From assembly GCA_900469615.1 (NCBI GenBank), contig UBYA01000008.1, positions 248,001-312,000 of the forward strand: a stretch of DNA of 64,000 nt. The letters are read 5' to 3'. This DNA is from Hyphomicrobiales bacterium (GTDB lineage: Bacteria > Pseudomonadota > Alphaproteobacteria > Rhizobiales > Rhizobiaceae). This document shows positions 16,984-25,560 of this stretch, piece after piece. The position numbers were made by a program, and so were the translations under genes. Each line of letters opens with the position of its first letter. Within the stretch, counting starts at the first letter, position 1. The notes under the pieces were generated by a model. It saw only the letters and a program-made list of their open reading frames with translations. It searched no databases and was not told where the DNA came from.

Positions 16984-18165
16984 AACGAGGAAAACGGCGA
17001 GACCGCCGACGGAGAGGACCGCGCCGACATAGCCTGTCGCAGCTGCGGTGAAGCCCCAGGAAATCACCAGGCCGCCGAGCCAGGCGCCGAGCGCGTTGGC
17101 GATGTTGAAGGCGGAGTGATTGGAAGCGGCAGCCAGCGTCTGCGCATCCGCGGCAACGTCCATCAGCCGGGTCTGCACGGCCGGACAGGCAGCAAAACCG
17201 CAGCCGATCAGGAACACGCAGACGCAGAGCATGATCGGATTGGCGGCCGTCAGCGAAAACAGCGTCATGATGACGATGTTGAAGATCATCATGCCGCCGA
17301 TCGTTCCCTTGATCGAGATGTCGCCGAGGCGGGAGCCGACGATGTTGCCGACATTCATGCCGATGCCGAAGAGCGCAAGCACGACCGGGACCATGGCGGA
17401 GCCGAGGCCCGCAACGTCGGTCGTGGTCGTGGCAACATAGCTGAAGATGGAGAACATGCCGCCGAAACCGACTGCGGCGACGCCGAGCGTCAGCCAGACC
17501 TGAACGCGCTTGAGCGCGCCGAGTTCGCGGGTGATGCTGGCGCCTTCCTCGACCTTGTCCTTCGGCAGGAAGAGGGCGATGAGAAGCATGGTGACGAGGC
17601 CGACCCCGCCGACCATCATGAAGGCGGCACGCCATTCGAGCATCTGGCCGAGGAAGGTGGCGATCGGCGTGCCGATAAGCGTCGCGATCGTCAGGCCGAG
17701 CATGACCTGGCCGACGGCACGGACGCGGCGATGGACGGGCACCATGGAGGCGGCGACAAGCGCGGCGACGCCGAAATAGGCGCCGTGCGGCAGGCCGGTG
17801 ATGAAACGCAGCGCCGTGAAGCTTTCGAAGGTCGGCGCAAAGGCGCTGGAAATATTGCCGGCGGCGAAGATCGCCATCATCAGCAAGAGCAGCGTGCGGC
17901 GCGCCATCTTGGCGGCGAGCACGGCGATGATCGGTGCGCCGACCACGACGCCGAGCGCATAGGCGCTGATCACATGGCCCGCTTCCGGCGTGGTGACGCC
18001 AAACGTATCGGCCACGTTGGGCAGAAGTCCCATGATGACGAATTCGCCCGTGCCGATGCCGAAGCTGCCGACGGCCAGCGCCAGTGTCACGAGCGCAATG
18101 GCTGCGCGCGACGGTGCTTCCAGAGCAGTTTGGGTATCGAGGGCCTCGACGGCAATATCGCTCAC
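16948..18165 (-). CDS. MFS transporter, AraJ/drug-exporter type
   Basis: Twelve-helix major facilitator exporter, 405 residues. The first helices contain GIGTGEFVIMGLLPNVADTF, which is typical of the DHA1/AraJ-like group (sugar efflux or drug resistance). The cytoplasmic loop after helix two carries MARRTLLLL, and PHGAYFGVAALVAASMV lies in helix five. The start is GTG with AAGGAG six bases upstream. Its last 36 bases overlap the end of the HxlR gene on the other strand. It may belong to the electrophile-stress module next door, but that rests on adjacency only. Confidence 0.93.
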   Translation of the reverse strand: MSDIAVEALDTQTALEAPSRAAIALVTLALAVGSFGIGTGEFVIMGLLPNVADTFGVTTPEAGHVISAYALGVVVGAPIIAVLAAKMARRTLLLLMMAIFAAGNISSAFAPTFESFTALRFITGLPHGAYFGVAALVAASMVPVHRRVRAVGQVMLGLTIATLIGTPIATFLGQMLEWRAAFMMVGGVGLVTMLLIALFLPKDKVEEGASITRELGALKRVQVWLTLGVAAVGFGGMFSIFSYVATTTTDVAGLGSAMVPVVLALFGIGMNVGNIVGSRLGDISIKGTIGGMMIFNIVIMTLFSLTAANPIMLCVCVFLIGCGFAACPAVQTRLMDVAADAQTLAAASNHSAFNIANALGAWLGGLVISWGFTAAATGYVGAVLSVGGLAVFLVSVGLERRTGHA

Positions 18166-18485
18166 GAAAACTCCTTGGACGGCAAGCCGGGCTAATTGCC
18201 GCGAATCAGGCAGAAAACCCCGTCATTCGGGCGTTCAGTGCATCAGGTGGAATAAGGGACTGGAGGGCATGGACATGCCTCAGTCGGTAGTATCGACGAC
18301 GGCGCTATCTCTGTCGCGTGCATTTTTTGCAGCGCAGCATGTCGGATCATGCATAAGTAGGCGGCGGGCGATCGGCCGAAACGGCGACAGCGCTTGAAAT
18401 CGCTCCATCCAAAACCATCTGTGAACATGCGCATGGGACTTCAGCTCCTGACTGAGACACAATTTGCGGAAAATCCGAGAGCCCA
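18166..18485. other. 320-base intergenic region
   Basis: The region lies between the divergent MFS and lipid kinase genes. Short frames here have no credible ribosome binding site or protein-like composition. I see no clear operator or promoter boxes. Confidence 0.4.
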
Positions 18486-19433
18486 ATGAAATTGATCGGC
18501 TTTTTCAATCGTGATGGCGGCACGTTCCGGACGACCGACATGGCTGCCTATGAGAAGAGAGCGGAACAGGTCTTCCGCGACGCCGGTCACGATTTCGAGG
18601 CGCTTGTGATAGGGGGGCGCGACATCGTATCGGCGATGGAGCGGGCGGCGCGCCGTGACGACATCGACGGCATCGTCGCCGGCGGTGGAGACGGCACGAT
18701 TTCAGCCGCCGCTGCCATCGCCTGGAAGACCGGCGTCGCCCTTGGCGTCATTCCGGCCGGAACCATGAACCTTTTCGCCCGCTCGCTGCGCTTGCCGCTC
18801 GATATCTGGCAGACGCTCGATATACTGGCGGCGGGCGAGGTCGACAATGTCGATATCGGCAGCGCCAACGGCCGCGCCTTCGTGCATCAGTTTTCAGCGG
18901 GCCTGCACGCGCGCATGGTGCGCTATCGCAACGGCTATACCTACCGCTCGCGCATCGGGAAAATGTCGGCCAGCACCCGCGCCGCTTTCGGCGTCATCGC
19001 CAATCCGCCGGAATTCGACGTCGATTTCGAGGCCGGTGACGTGCGCGAGCAGCGGCATGTCTCCGCGATTTCGGTTTCCAACAATCCCTTTGGTGCCAAT
19101 GCGCTGCTTTACGCCGACAGTCTGCGCAGCGGCGAACTGGGCTTTTACACCGCGAAACCCTTGCGGCCTCTCGGCGTCGCCCGCCTTGCCATCGACATAT
19201 TGCGCGGCCGGGTCCGTGAGAATGCCGATGTCATGATCATGCATGCGCCGGAGGTGCATTTGCATTTTCCGAATCTGCGCCAGCTCGCAAACTGCGTCAT
19301 GGACGGCGAACTCCTGCCGCTGGAGCGCGACGTGATCCTGAAGGTTCACCCCGGCGAGCTCAAGGTCATGGTCCAGGAAGGAACCGCGATCAAGGTCGCT
19401 CGCGAAGGCGCCGTCGACAGCGTCGCCATCTGA
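18486..19433 (+). CDS. Diacylglycerol kinase-like lipid kinase
   Basis: A 315-residue protein of the DAGK catalytic-domain family (YegS/BmrU/DgkB-like), expected to phosphorylate a lipid or sphingoid substrate using ATP. The nucleotide-binding motif IVAGGGDGTISAAA begins near residue 64, and GVIPAGTMNLFARSLRLP, the second conserved motif, near 88. The C-terminal beta-sandwich includes VMDGELLPLERDVILKVHPG. Its stop is five bases from the stop of the convergent glutamine synthetase-like gene. The true lipid substrate cannot be read from the sequence. Confidence 0.92.
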   Translation: MKLIGFFNRDGGTFRTTDMAAYEKRAEQVFRDAGHDFEALVIGGRDIVSAMERAARRDDIDGIVAGGGDGTISAAAAIAWKTGVALGVIPAGTMNLFARSLRLPLDIWQTLDILAAGEVDNVDIGSANGRAFVHQFSAGLHARMVRYRNGYTYRSRIGKMSASTRAAFGVIANPPEFDVDFEAGDVREQRHVSAISVSNNPFGANALLYADSLRSGELGFYTAKPLRPLGVARLAIDILRGRVRENADVMIMHAPEVHLHFPNLRQLANCVMDGELLPLERDVILKVHPGELKVMVQEGTAIKVAREGAVDSVAI

Positions 19434-19438
19434 CGCGC

Positions 19439-20779
19439 TCACAGGCGCGGCAGGTAGGTCCGGTAGTCGAAATCGGAAACGCTGCGCAGGTAGCGGATCG
19501 CTTCCTTGTGCTTCGTGTCGCCGTAGAGCTTCTGATACCGCTCGCCGAAGATATCGGCGATGAAGGCCGAGGCGCGAAAGCGCTCGACGGCGGTCAGGAA
19601 ATCATGCGTCAGGCGCGGCGCATCGGCCGGCACATGGGAGGGCGTCGTTTCCTCGCCGGGATCAAGCTCGTCCTGCAGGCCGAGCAGCATGCCGCCGAGG
19701 ATCGCCGCCAGCATCAGATAGGGATTGGCGTCGGCACCGGCGACGCGGTGCTCGATGCGCGCGCCCGGCCCATCCTTTTCGGGAATGCGCACGGCCGTGC
19801 CGCGATGCCCGTAGCCCCAGGTCAGGTCGACGGGGGCGAACGAGCCCGGCTGGAAACGACGGTAGGAATTGGCATAGGGCGCAAAGATCAGCTGCGCATC
19901 CTGCATCGTCTGCAACAGCCCCGCGCAGACCGATTTCAGTTTCTTCGGCTCCCCGCCCGCCGCATCGAGGACATTGCGACCCCGATCGTCGACGATGCTC
20001 GCGTGGACATGCAGGCCCGAGCCGGCATGGTCGGTATAGGGCTTGGCCATGCAGGTCGATTTCAGTCCGTGCTGGCGCGCGGCCTGTTCGGCCACGCGCT
20101 TGAGCATGATGCAGTCGTCCGCCGCGGCCAGCGCATCCGGGCGATGCAACAGGTTGACCTCGAACTGGCCGGGGCCGAATTCCGCCGTCGTCGCGTCCGC
20201 CGGCAATCCTTGCGCTCTCGCATAGCTGCGCAGCGTTTCGAGGTAATCCCCGAGCAGATCGACGGCATCCATGTCGTAAAGCTGAAAGCCGTTCGGTTCG
20301 CCCTGATAGGTCAGGGCTGCCGGCGGCGAGGGAATGCCTCTGTCGCGCCAGTCGCCGGCGAGCAGATAGAATTCCAGCTCCGTCGCGACGACGGGCGTCA
20401 GGCCGAGCGCCTTGTAGCGATCGACGACGGCGGAAAGAATGGCGCGCGGGTCCTGAAAGCTCGGACTGCCGTCGAGCTCGTGCATGGTGGCCAGCACCTG
20501 CTTCGATCCCGGCGGTGCCCAGGGCATATCCGTCAGCGTGCGCTCGTCGGCAACGCATGTCCCGTCCGGATCGCCGATCGTCAGCGACAAGCCGGTAATA
20601 TCGTCGTTGTCGTCGCCACAGATGTCGAGCGATTGCGTCGAGGTCGGCAGCCGCACGGCGCCGGACCAGACTTTCTTTTCGGCTGCAATCGGGATCTGCT
20701 TGCCGCGCAACCGGCCGTTCATATCCGATATCAAAACTTCGATGCGCGCGTTACCTTCGGTTGCGTTGTCGGCGGCCAT
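19439..20779 (-). CDS. Glutamine synthetase family, gamma-glutamylpolyamine synthetase-like
   Basis: A 446-residue GS-fold ligase resembling PuuA-type enzymes, which join glutamate to putrescine or another amine using ATP. The N-terminal beta-grasp part contains VLISDMNGRLRGKQIP. Metal and ATP-binding signatures include VVATELEFYL, AEFGPGQFEVNL and LHVHASIVDD; NSYRRFQPGSFAPVD and RIEHRVAGADANPYL follow. Adenylylation-site features of GlnA are not seen. ATG at 20779 was preferred to a TTG six codons upstream because it fits family length. It is divergent from a class-III aminotransferase of the putrescine/diamine type, supporting a polyamine-catabolic role. Confidence 0.9.
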   Translation of the reverse strand: MAADNATEGNARIEVLISDMNGRLRGKQIPIAAEKKVWSGAVRLPTSTQSLDICGDDNDDITGLSLTIGDPDGTCVADERTLTDMPWAPPGSKQVLATMHELDGSPSFQDPRAILSAVVDRYKALGLTPVVATELEFYLLAGDWRDRGIPSPPAALTYQGEPNGFQLYDMDAVDLLGDYLETLRSYARAQGLPADATTAEFGPGQFEVNLLHRPDALAAADDCIMLKRVAEQAARQHGLKSTCMAKPYTDHAGSGLHVHASIVDDRGRNVLDAAGGEPKKLKSVCAGLLQTMQDAQLIFAPYANSYRRFQPGSFAPVDLTWGYGHRGTAVRIPEKDGPGARIEHRVAGADANPYLMLAAILGGMLLGLQDELDPGEETTPSHVPADAPRLTHDFLTAVERFRASAFIADIFGERYQKLYGDTKHKEAIRYLRSVSDFDYRTYLPRL

Positions 20780-20956
20780 GCTCTTGTAAATCCCCAATGC
20801 TCACGGCATGGTCGTAAACGATGACAGCTTTCAGTCAAGTCTGGCTACGCTGCGGTTTCGCACCGGGCCTTCGCTCGGGCGAAGGGCCATGCACATAATC
20901 ACGGCGTCGGCGTTCCTGCCTGACAGGCACCAATTCAAAGAGGGTTCGAATACATC

Positions 20957-22324
20957 ATGTCCGACACGCCAAGCCGCTCCAATCTCGCTGCCCTCGATGC
21001 TGCCCATCATCTCCATCCTTTTGCGGATATGAAGAAGCTCAATGCCGATGGCGCGCGTGTCATCCAGCGCGGCGAGGGCGTCTATATCTTCGATGCCGAA
21101 GGGCGGAAGTATCTGGATGGATTTGCTGGCCTCTGGTGCGTGAATATCGGCTACGGCCGCACCGAAATCGCCGACGCGGTTGCCAGGCAGATGAACGAGC
21201 TGCCCTATTACAACACCTTCTTCGGCACCACGACCACGCCCGCGACGCTTCTGGCCGAGAAGGTCTGCGCCCATGCCGGGCCGCAGTTCAACCACGTCTT
21301 CTTCACCAATTCCGGTTCCGAGGCCAACGATACCTGGTTCCGCATGGCCAGGGTCTATTGGGGAGCCGTCGGCAAGCCGACGAAGAAGACCGTCATCGCC
21401 CGCAAGAATGGCTATCATGGCTCGACGGTTGCCGGCGCCAGCATGGGTGGCATGAAATACATGCACGAGCAGGGCGACCTTCCCATCCCCGGCGTCGTCC
21501 ATATCGGCCAACCCTATTGGTATGTTGAAGGCGGCGATCTCTCGCCGGAGGAATTCGGTCTCAAAGTTGCCCGCGAACTCGAGGCCAAGATCGACGAGCT
21601 GGGTGAGGACAATGTCGCGGCCTTCGTCGCCGAGCCGGTGCAGGGCGCCGGCGGCGTCATCATTCCGCCGTCGACCTACTGGCCCGAGATCGCGCGCATC
21701 TGCAAGGCGAGGAACGTCCTGCTCGTCTGCGATGAAGTGATCTGCGGCTTCGGCCGTCTCGGCACATGGTTCGGCCATCAGCATTTCGGCGTCGAGCCCG
21801 ATCTCGCGCCGATCGCAAAGGGACTGTCCTCCGGCTACCTGCCGATCGGCGGCGTGCTGGTGAGCGACCGCATTGCCGACGTTCTCATCAACGAGGTCGG
21901 CGAATTCAATCACGGCTTTACCTATTCCGGCCACCCGGTCTGCGCGGTCGCCGCGCTCGAAAACCTGAGGATCATCGAGGAGGAGCGGCTTGTGGAGCGC
22001 GTGCGCGACGATATCGGCCCTTATTTCGCGAGGGCCTGGGGCAGTCTTGCCGATCACGACATGGTCGGCGAAGCCGTCAGCATCGGCCTGATGGGCGGCC
22101 TGCAGCTTGCGGCCGACAAATCCACCCGCCGCCGGTTCGAGAAGCCGGATGCCGTAGGCTCGGCGGTGCGCAACCATGCCCTTGCGAACGGTCTCGTGCT
22201 GCGCGCCACGGGCGACCGCATGCTTGCCTCACCGCCGCTCGTCATCGGCCACGATGAAGTGGATGCCATGGTGCGCATCACCCGCGCCGCGCTCGATGCC
22301 GTCTGGGCGGAGGTGATGCTCTAG
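20957..22324 (+). CDS. Class-III aminotransferase, putrescine-pyruvate (SpuC)-like
   Basis: PLP-dependent omega-aminotransferase, 455 residues. The cofactor region includes FTNSGSEANDTWFRMAR, the aspartate of VCDEVICGFGRLG, and the PLP lysine in DLAPIAKGLSSGYLPIG. The sequence is close, from memory, to putrescine-pyruvate aminotransferases of the SpuC type and related diamine or omega-amino-acid transaminases. Its divergent neighbour is a PuuA-like ligase. The two may handle polyamines through different routes, because transamination and gamma-glutamylation are usually alternatives. Its stop codon overlaps the stop of the Nudix gene on the opposite strand. Confidence 0.93.
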   Translation: MSDTPSRSNLAALDAAHHLHPFADMKKLNADGARVIQRGEGVYIFDAEGRKYLDGFAGLWCVNIGYGRTEIADAVARQMNELPYYNTFFGTTTTPATLLAEKVCAHAGPQFNHVFFTNSGSEANDTWFRMARVYWGAVGKPTKKTVIARKNGYHGSTVAGASMGGMKYMHEQGDLPIPGVVHIGQPYWYVEGGDLSPEEFGLKVARELEAKIDELGEDNVAAFVAEPVQGAGGVIIPPSTYWPEIARICKARNVLLVCDEVICGFGRLGTWFGHQHFGVEPDLAPIAKGLSSGYLPIGGVLVSDRIADVLINEVGEFNHGFTYSGHPVCAVAALENLRIIEEERLVERVRDDIGPYFARAWGSLADHDMVGEAVSIGLMGGLQLAADKSTRRRFEKPDAVGSAVRNHALANGLVLRATGDRMLASPPLVIGHDEVDAMVRITRAALDAVWAEVML

Positions 22325-22944
22325 CTAGAGCTTGGCAGCAGTGCGGGCTGGTCCCACTTGCCCGCCTTGTGCAGGGCAAGTGTCAGCGCCGCAACGTGGA
22401 TGGCCTGGAGCATTTTACCTTCCAACGCCAGCTCTATCGCCTGGCGGACCGGCATGCGAATGAGCCGGATACGCTCGGTTGGATCATCCGCCGGCTCGGT
22501 GGCGAACTCGACATTGCGGGCAATGACGATGTGCACGAAATTGGTGTGCGTGGCCGGATTGGGCGCCAGCTTGCCGACATACTCCCATTTGACAGCCTTG
22601 AGACCGGTTTCCTCACGCAGTTCGCGGGCTGCCGCCTCGACCGGACTTGCATCGCTCGCATCTACGCCGCCGCCGGGCAGTTCAAGCACCACGACCCCGA
22701 GCCCGTGACGATATTGCTGGATGAGGTAGATATGATCCTCGTCATCAAGTGCGATAATCTCGACCCAATCGGGATATTCCAACACGTAATAGGGCGCAAT
22801 CTCCACGCCTTCCGCCGTCACGCAGCTATCCGCGCGAACTTTCAGCCAGCGGTCGTGAACCAAATGCCTAGAGCCTTTCGTCTGCCAAGCTGGAAGATCC
22901 GCAGTGTCCTCAATTAGGCTTTCGATCTTGTCTGTCGAACTCAA
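22321..22944 (-). CDS. Nudix hydrolase
   Basis: A 207-residue Nudix-fold pyrophosphohydrolase, with an ADP-ribose/sugar-nucleotide-like layout in which an N-terminal beta domain precedes the Nudix box. The metal-binding core RELREETGL is intact near residue 110. The first Glu of the GX5E part appears as Ala, with Asp next to it. The start is TTG with GGAG nine bases upstream. It is the last gene of an operon after GT2 and GT39, with 12 bases to the GT39 stop. A role in hydrolysing a sugar nucleotide or recycling a lipid-linked product is possible, but unproven. Confidence 0.9.
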   Translation of the reverse strand: MSSTDKIESLIEDTADLPAWQTKGSRHLVHDRWLKVRADSCVTAEGVEIAPYYVLEYPDWVEIIALDDEDHIYLIQQYRHGLGVVVLELPGGGVDASDASPVEAAARELREETGLKAVKWEYVGKLAPNPATHTNFVHIVIARNVEFATEPADDPTERIRLIRMPVRQAIELALEGKMLQAIHVAALTLALHKAGKWDQPALLPSSS

Positions 22945-22956
22945 AGCGGTACGCTC

Positions 22957-24453
22957 CTATTTCGGATAGACCCATCCATAGGCAAAGGAGGCCATCTCGC
23001 CGGGCTTGCCGTGGATATACTGCACGTCCGCAAGCTTGGTGTCCGGCGCGGCATATTGCGGGCCGAGCGTATCGCGCAGCCAGTTCGATAGTTCCACCGG
23101 CATGACGCCGTTGTCCTTGCCGGGGCGCCAGACGATCAGGATCGGCCGGCTGGCGCTCCACGCATAGTCCGTCGTCAGGTTGGGGAAGAAAAGCGACATG
23201 GCCGGAACGTCGGGAAGCTGCAGGTGCAGGTTTCCGGCGGGCAGCCATCCATCGGTCAGCACCAGCCCCGGCTTCTTGCCCTCGGCAGCCACGATCTGCT
23301 GCACGAAGGCCGGATAGGGCGTGTTGTAATGGTCGAAGGCGCCGAACAGCGACGGGAAAAAGGTGCGCACCAGCAGCAGCACCGGGATGACGACCATCAT
23401 GACGAGCGGCACATAGAAGAAGCGCTTGCCGAAATCCGCGGCCTTGATGCCGGCAATCTCCATCTTCAGGCACAGATAGATCGGCAGCAGGAACAGGAAG
23501 GGCAGCAGCCAGCGGTCGCGCATGTCGGTCATGCCGATGGTGACGATAAGGATCAGCACGAGGATGGCGATGACGGCCAGAAGGATCTCGAAGAAGCGGG
23601 TCCATTCGTTCGACCGGCCGAAATTCCTGAAGAGGCTCTTGCCGAAGACCAGCGCATAGACGACGAGCGTCGGCGCGCTGATGACAAGGATCAGCCTGAG
23701 GAACTTCAGCGGTCCCTTCACGAACTTGGCGAAGGCGCCGTCCGGTGCGTTTTGCTCCATGATGCCGAGCGTGCGGCCGGAGGCGAGGCCGAGATTATGC
23801 ATCAGCCAAAGGCCGTGCGGCAGGAAGATCAGCACGGAGATGGCGATGGTCAGCAGGAAGCGCTTGTCGAAGACCCGGGCGCGCCCCTGAGGATGCATCA
23901 GCACGGCGACGAAGGCGCCGGCCACGAGCAGCGCGAAATTGTATTTCGACAGCATGCCGAGGCCGAGAGCGACGCCGGTGAAGATATAGGAGCCGAGGCT
24001 CGGGGCCTTCAGCGTGCGGATCACGCCGCAAAGAAACAGGTTGATGGTGACGAGCTGCGCCACCGTATGGGTCAGATCGCGCTGCGCTTCCCAGAAGAAC
24101 TGCGGGATGGTGAGCAGCGACAGGGTCGCGATCGCCGCAAAAACCTTGTCGGTCAGCACCTCCCGGGCCAGCCGGTAATAGCTGATGTAGACGAGGAAGA
24201 GGAAGAGGTTCTTGACGCTGGAGATCGCCGCCAGCGACAGCCCGAAGACGGAAACGACGATCGACTGCACCCAGTTATAGAGCGGCGGCTGGGAGTCGTA
24301 GCCGAAGGTGAGCCATTGCGAGAACAGCGCCTGCTGCGACTCGTCGTAGCGCAGGCCGTGCGGCATGGCGAGGCGTACGAGGAACTCGACCAGGAAATAG
24401 CCGGCAAGCAGGAGAATGACGGCATCCGGTCGGCGGACCAGAAACCTATGCAT
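22957..24453 (-). CDS. rgtD: GT39-type membrane glycosyltransferase, RgtD/ArnT-like
   Basis: A 498-residue polytopic inner-membrane transferase of the PMT/ArnT superfamily. The N-terminal helix is followed by the periplasmic catalytic-type motif GLRYDESQQALFSQW, with the DE acid pair. About a dozen hydrophobic segments and a C-terminal soluble domain follow. Such enzymes use polyprenyl-phosphate sugars on the periplasmic side. The upstream gene is a DPM-like GT2. In Rhizobium leguminosarum, RgtE makes dodecaprenyl-phosphate galacturonic acid and RgtD transfers GalA to lipid A, and this pair fits that arrangement. The symbol rests on synteny and family. The start at 24453 overlaps the GT2 stop by eight bases. 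Confidence 0.82.
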   Translation of the reverse strand: MHRFLVRRPDAVILLLAGYFLVEFLVRLAMPHGLRYDESQQALFSQWLTFGYDSQPPLYNWVQSIVVSVFGLSLAAISSVKNLFLFLVYISYYRLAREVLTDKVFAAIATLSLLTIPQFFWEAQRDLTHTVAQLVTINLFLCGVIRTLKAPSLGSYIFTGVALGLGMLSKYNFALLVAGAFVAVLMHPQGRARVFDKRFLLTIAISVLIFLPHGLWLMHNLGLASGRTLGIMEQNAPDGAFAKFVKGPLKFLRLILVISAPTLVVYALVFGKSLFRNFGRSNEWTRFFEILLAVIAILVLILIVTIGMTDMRDRWLLPFLFLLPIYLCLKMEIAGIKAADFGKRFFYVPLVMMVVIPVLLLVRTFFPSLFGAFDHYNTPYPAFVQQIVAAEGKKPGLVLTDGWLPAGNLHLQLPDVPAMSLFFPNLTTDYAWSASRPILIVWRPGKDNGVMPVELSNWLRDTLGPQYAAPDTKLADVQYIHGKPGEMASFAYGWVYPK

Positions 24454-25465
24454 CCTGATGGTTCCTGTCGAAGATCTTGCGCACGATGTAGTTCGGCGAA
24501 AGATCGTCGCGATAGTAGATGCGGGCAATCATTTCGGCGAGGATGCCGGTCGTGATCATCTGCACGGACGACAGCAGCAGCACGACGCCGACCAGCAGCA
24601 GCGGCCGGTTGCCGATATCGTCGCCGAAGATGAACTTGTCGACGAAGAGCCAGAGCAGGATCAGGCCGGCCAGCGCCCCGAGCCCGAGCCCGAGCGAGCC
24701 GAAGAAATGCCCCGGCCGGGCTTTATAGCGCATGAAGAACATCACCGACAGCAGGTCGAGAATGACGCGGAAGGTGCGCGAAATCCCATACTTCGACGTG
24801 CCATGCTGGCGGGCATGGTGGGTGACGGGCACCTCGCCGATGCGCGAGCTCGGCACGACGCCGGCGACCCAGGCCGGGATGAATCGGTGCATCTCGCCCA
24901 TCAGCTTCACCTGCTTGATGATGGAGGAGCGATAGATCTTCAGGCTGCAGCCATAATCGTGCAGCTTGACGCCGGTGATGCGGCCGATCAGATAATTGGC
25001 GCACCAGGAGGGAATCTTGCGCAGCAGCAGGCCGTCCTGGCGGTTCTTGCGCCAGCCGACGAGCAGGTCGAGTTGCCGGCGCTCCAGTTCCTCGACCATC
25101 GAGGGAATGTCCTTGGGGTCGTTCTGCAGGTCGCCGTCCATGGTGGCGATGAGGCGGCCGTTCGCCGCGTCGATGCCAGCCTGCATGGCCGCCGTCTGGC
25201 CGAAATTGCGCTGAAGCTCGACGATGCGCAGCGTCAGCCCTTCTCGTGGAAGGGACCGGCGCGCATTGGCGAGCGTCGCGTCGGTGCTGCCGTCATCCAC
25301 AAGGATCAACTCCCAAGGCCTGGAAAAGCTCGTCATGGCGGTGCAGATGCGCTCGATGAGCGGTCCGACGCTTTCTTCCTCGTTGAAGACGGGCACGACC
25401 AGCGAAAGCTCGAGGGGGCTTGCCGGATCGGCCTGGGGGAGGGTCGACTCTGCCGTTGTCTGCAA
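24446..25465 (-). CDS. rgtE: GT2 polyprenyl-phosphate glycosyltransferase, RgtE/DPM-like
   Basis: A 339-residue dolichyl-phosphate-mannose-synthase-like GT2 enzyme. The GT-A fold starts LSLVVPVFNEEESVGPLIERI, with VDDGSTDAT and the metal site MDGDLQNDP (about residues 113-121). Two C-terminal membrane helices (LGALAGLILLWLFVDKFIF and LLLVGVVLLLSSVQMITTG) anchor it. The family loads a sugar onto a polyprenyl phosphate on the cytoplasmic side. Pairing with the downstream GT39 supports the RgtE assignment, with galacturonic acid as the sugar by analogy. The start is TTG with AGGAGA eight bases upstream. It heads the operon GT2-GT39-Nudix. Confidence 0.85.
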   Translation of the reverse strand: MQTTAESTLPQADPASPLELSLVVPVFNEEESVGPLIERICTAMTSFSRPWELILVDDGSTDATLANARRSLPREGLTLRIVELQRNFGQTAAMQAGIDAANGRLIATMDGDLQNDPKDIPSMVEELERRQLDLLVGWRKNRQDGLLLRKIPSWCANYLIGRITGVKLHDYGCSLKIYRSSIIKQVKLMGEMHRFIPAWVAGVVPSSRIGEVPVTHHARQHGTSKYGISRTFRVILDLLSVMFFMRYKARPGHFFGSLGLGLGALAGLILLWLFVDKFIFGDDIGNRPLLLVGVVLLLSSVQMITTGILAEMIARIYYRDDLSPNYIVRKIFDRNHQDA

Positions 25466-25560
25466 CTCTACTTTCTCCTAAAAGACCGGCAGAACCTGCC
25501 GGACGGAACGAGCGATCAATCCGGTTTCAGCCTCCGCTCGCATTTGGGTGCCCTAACTAC

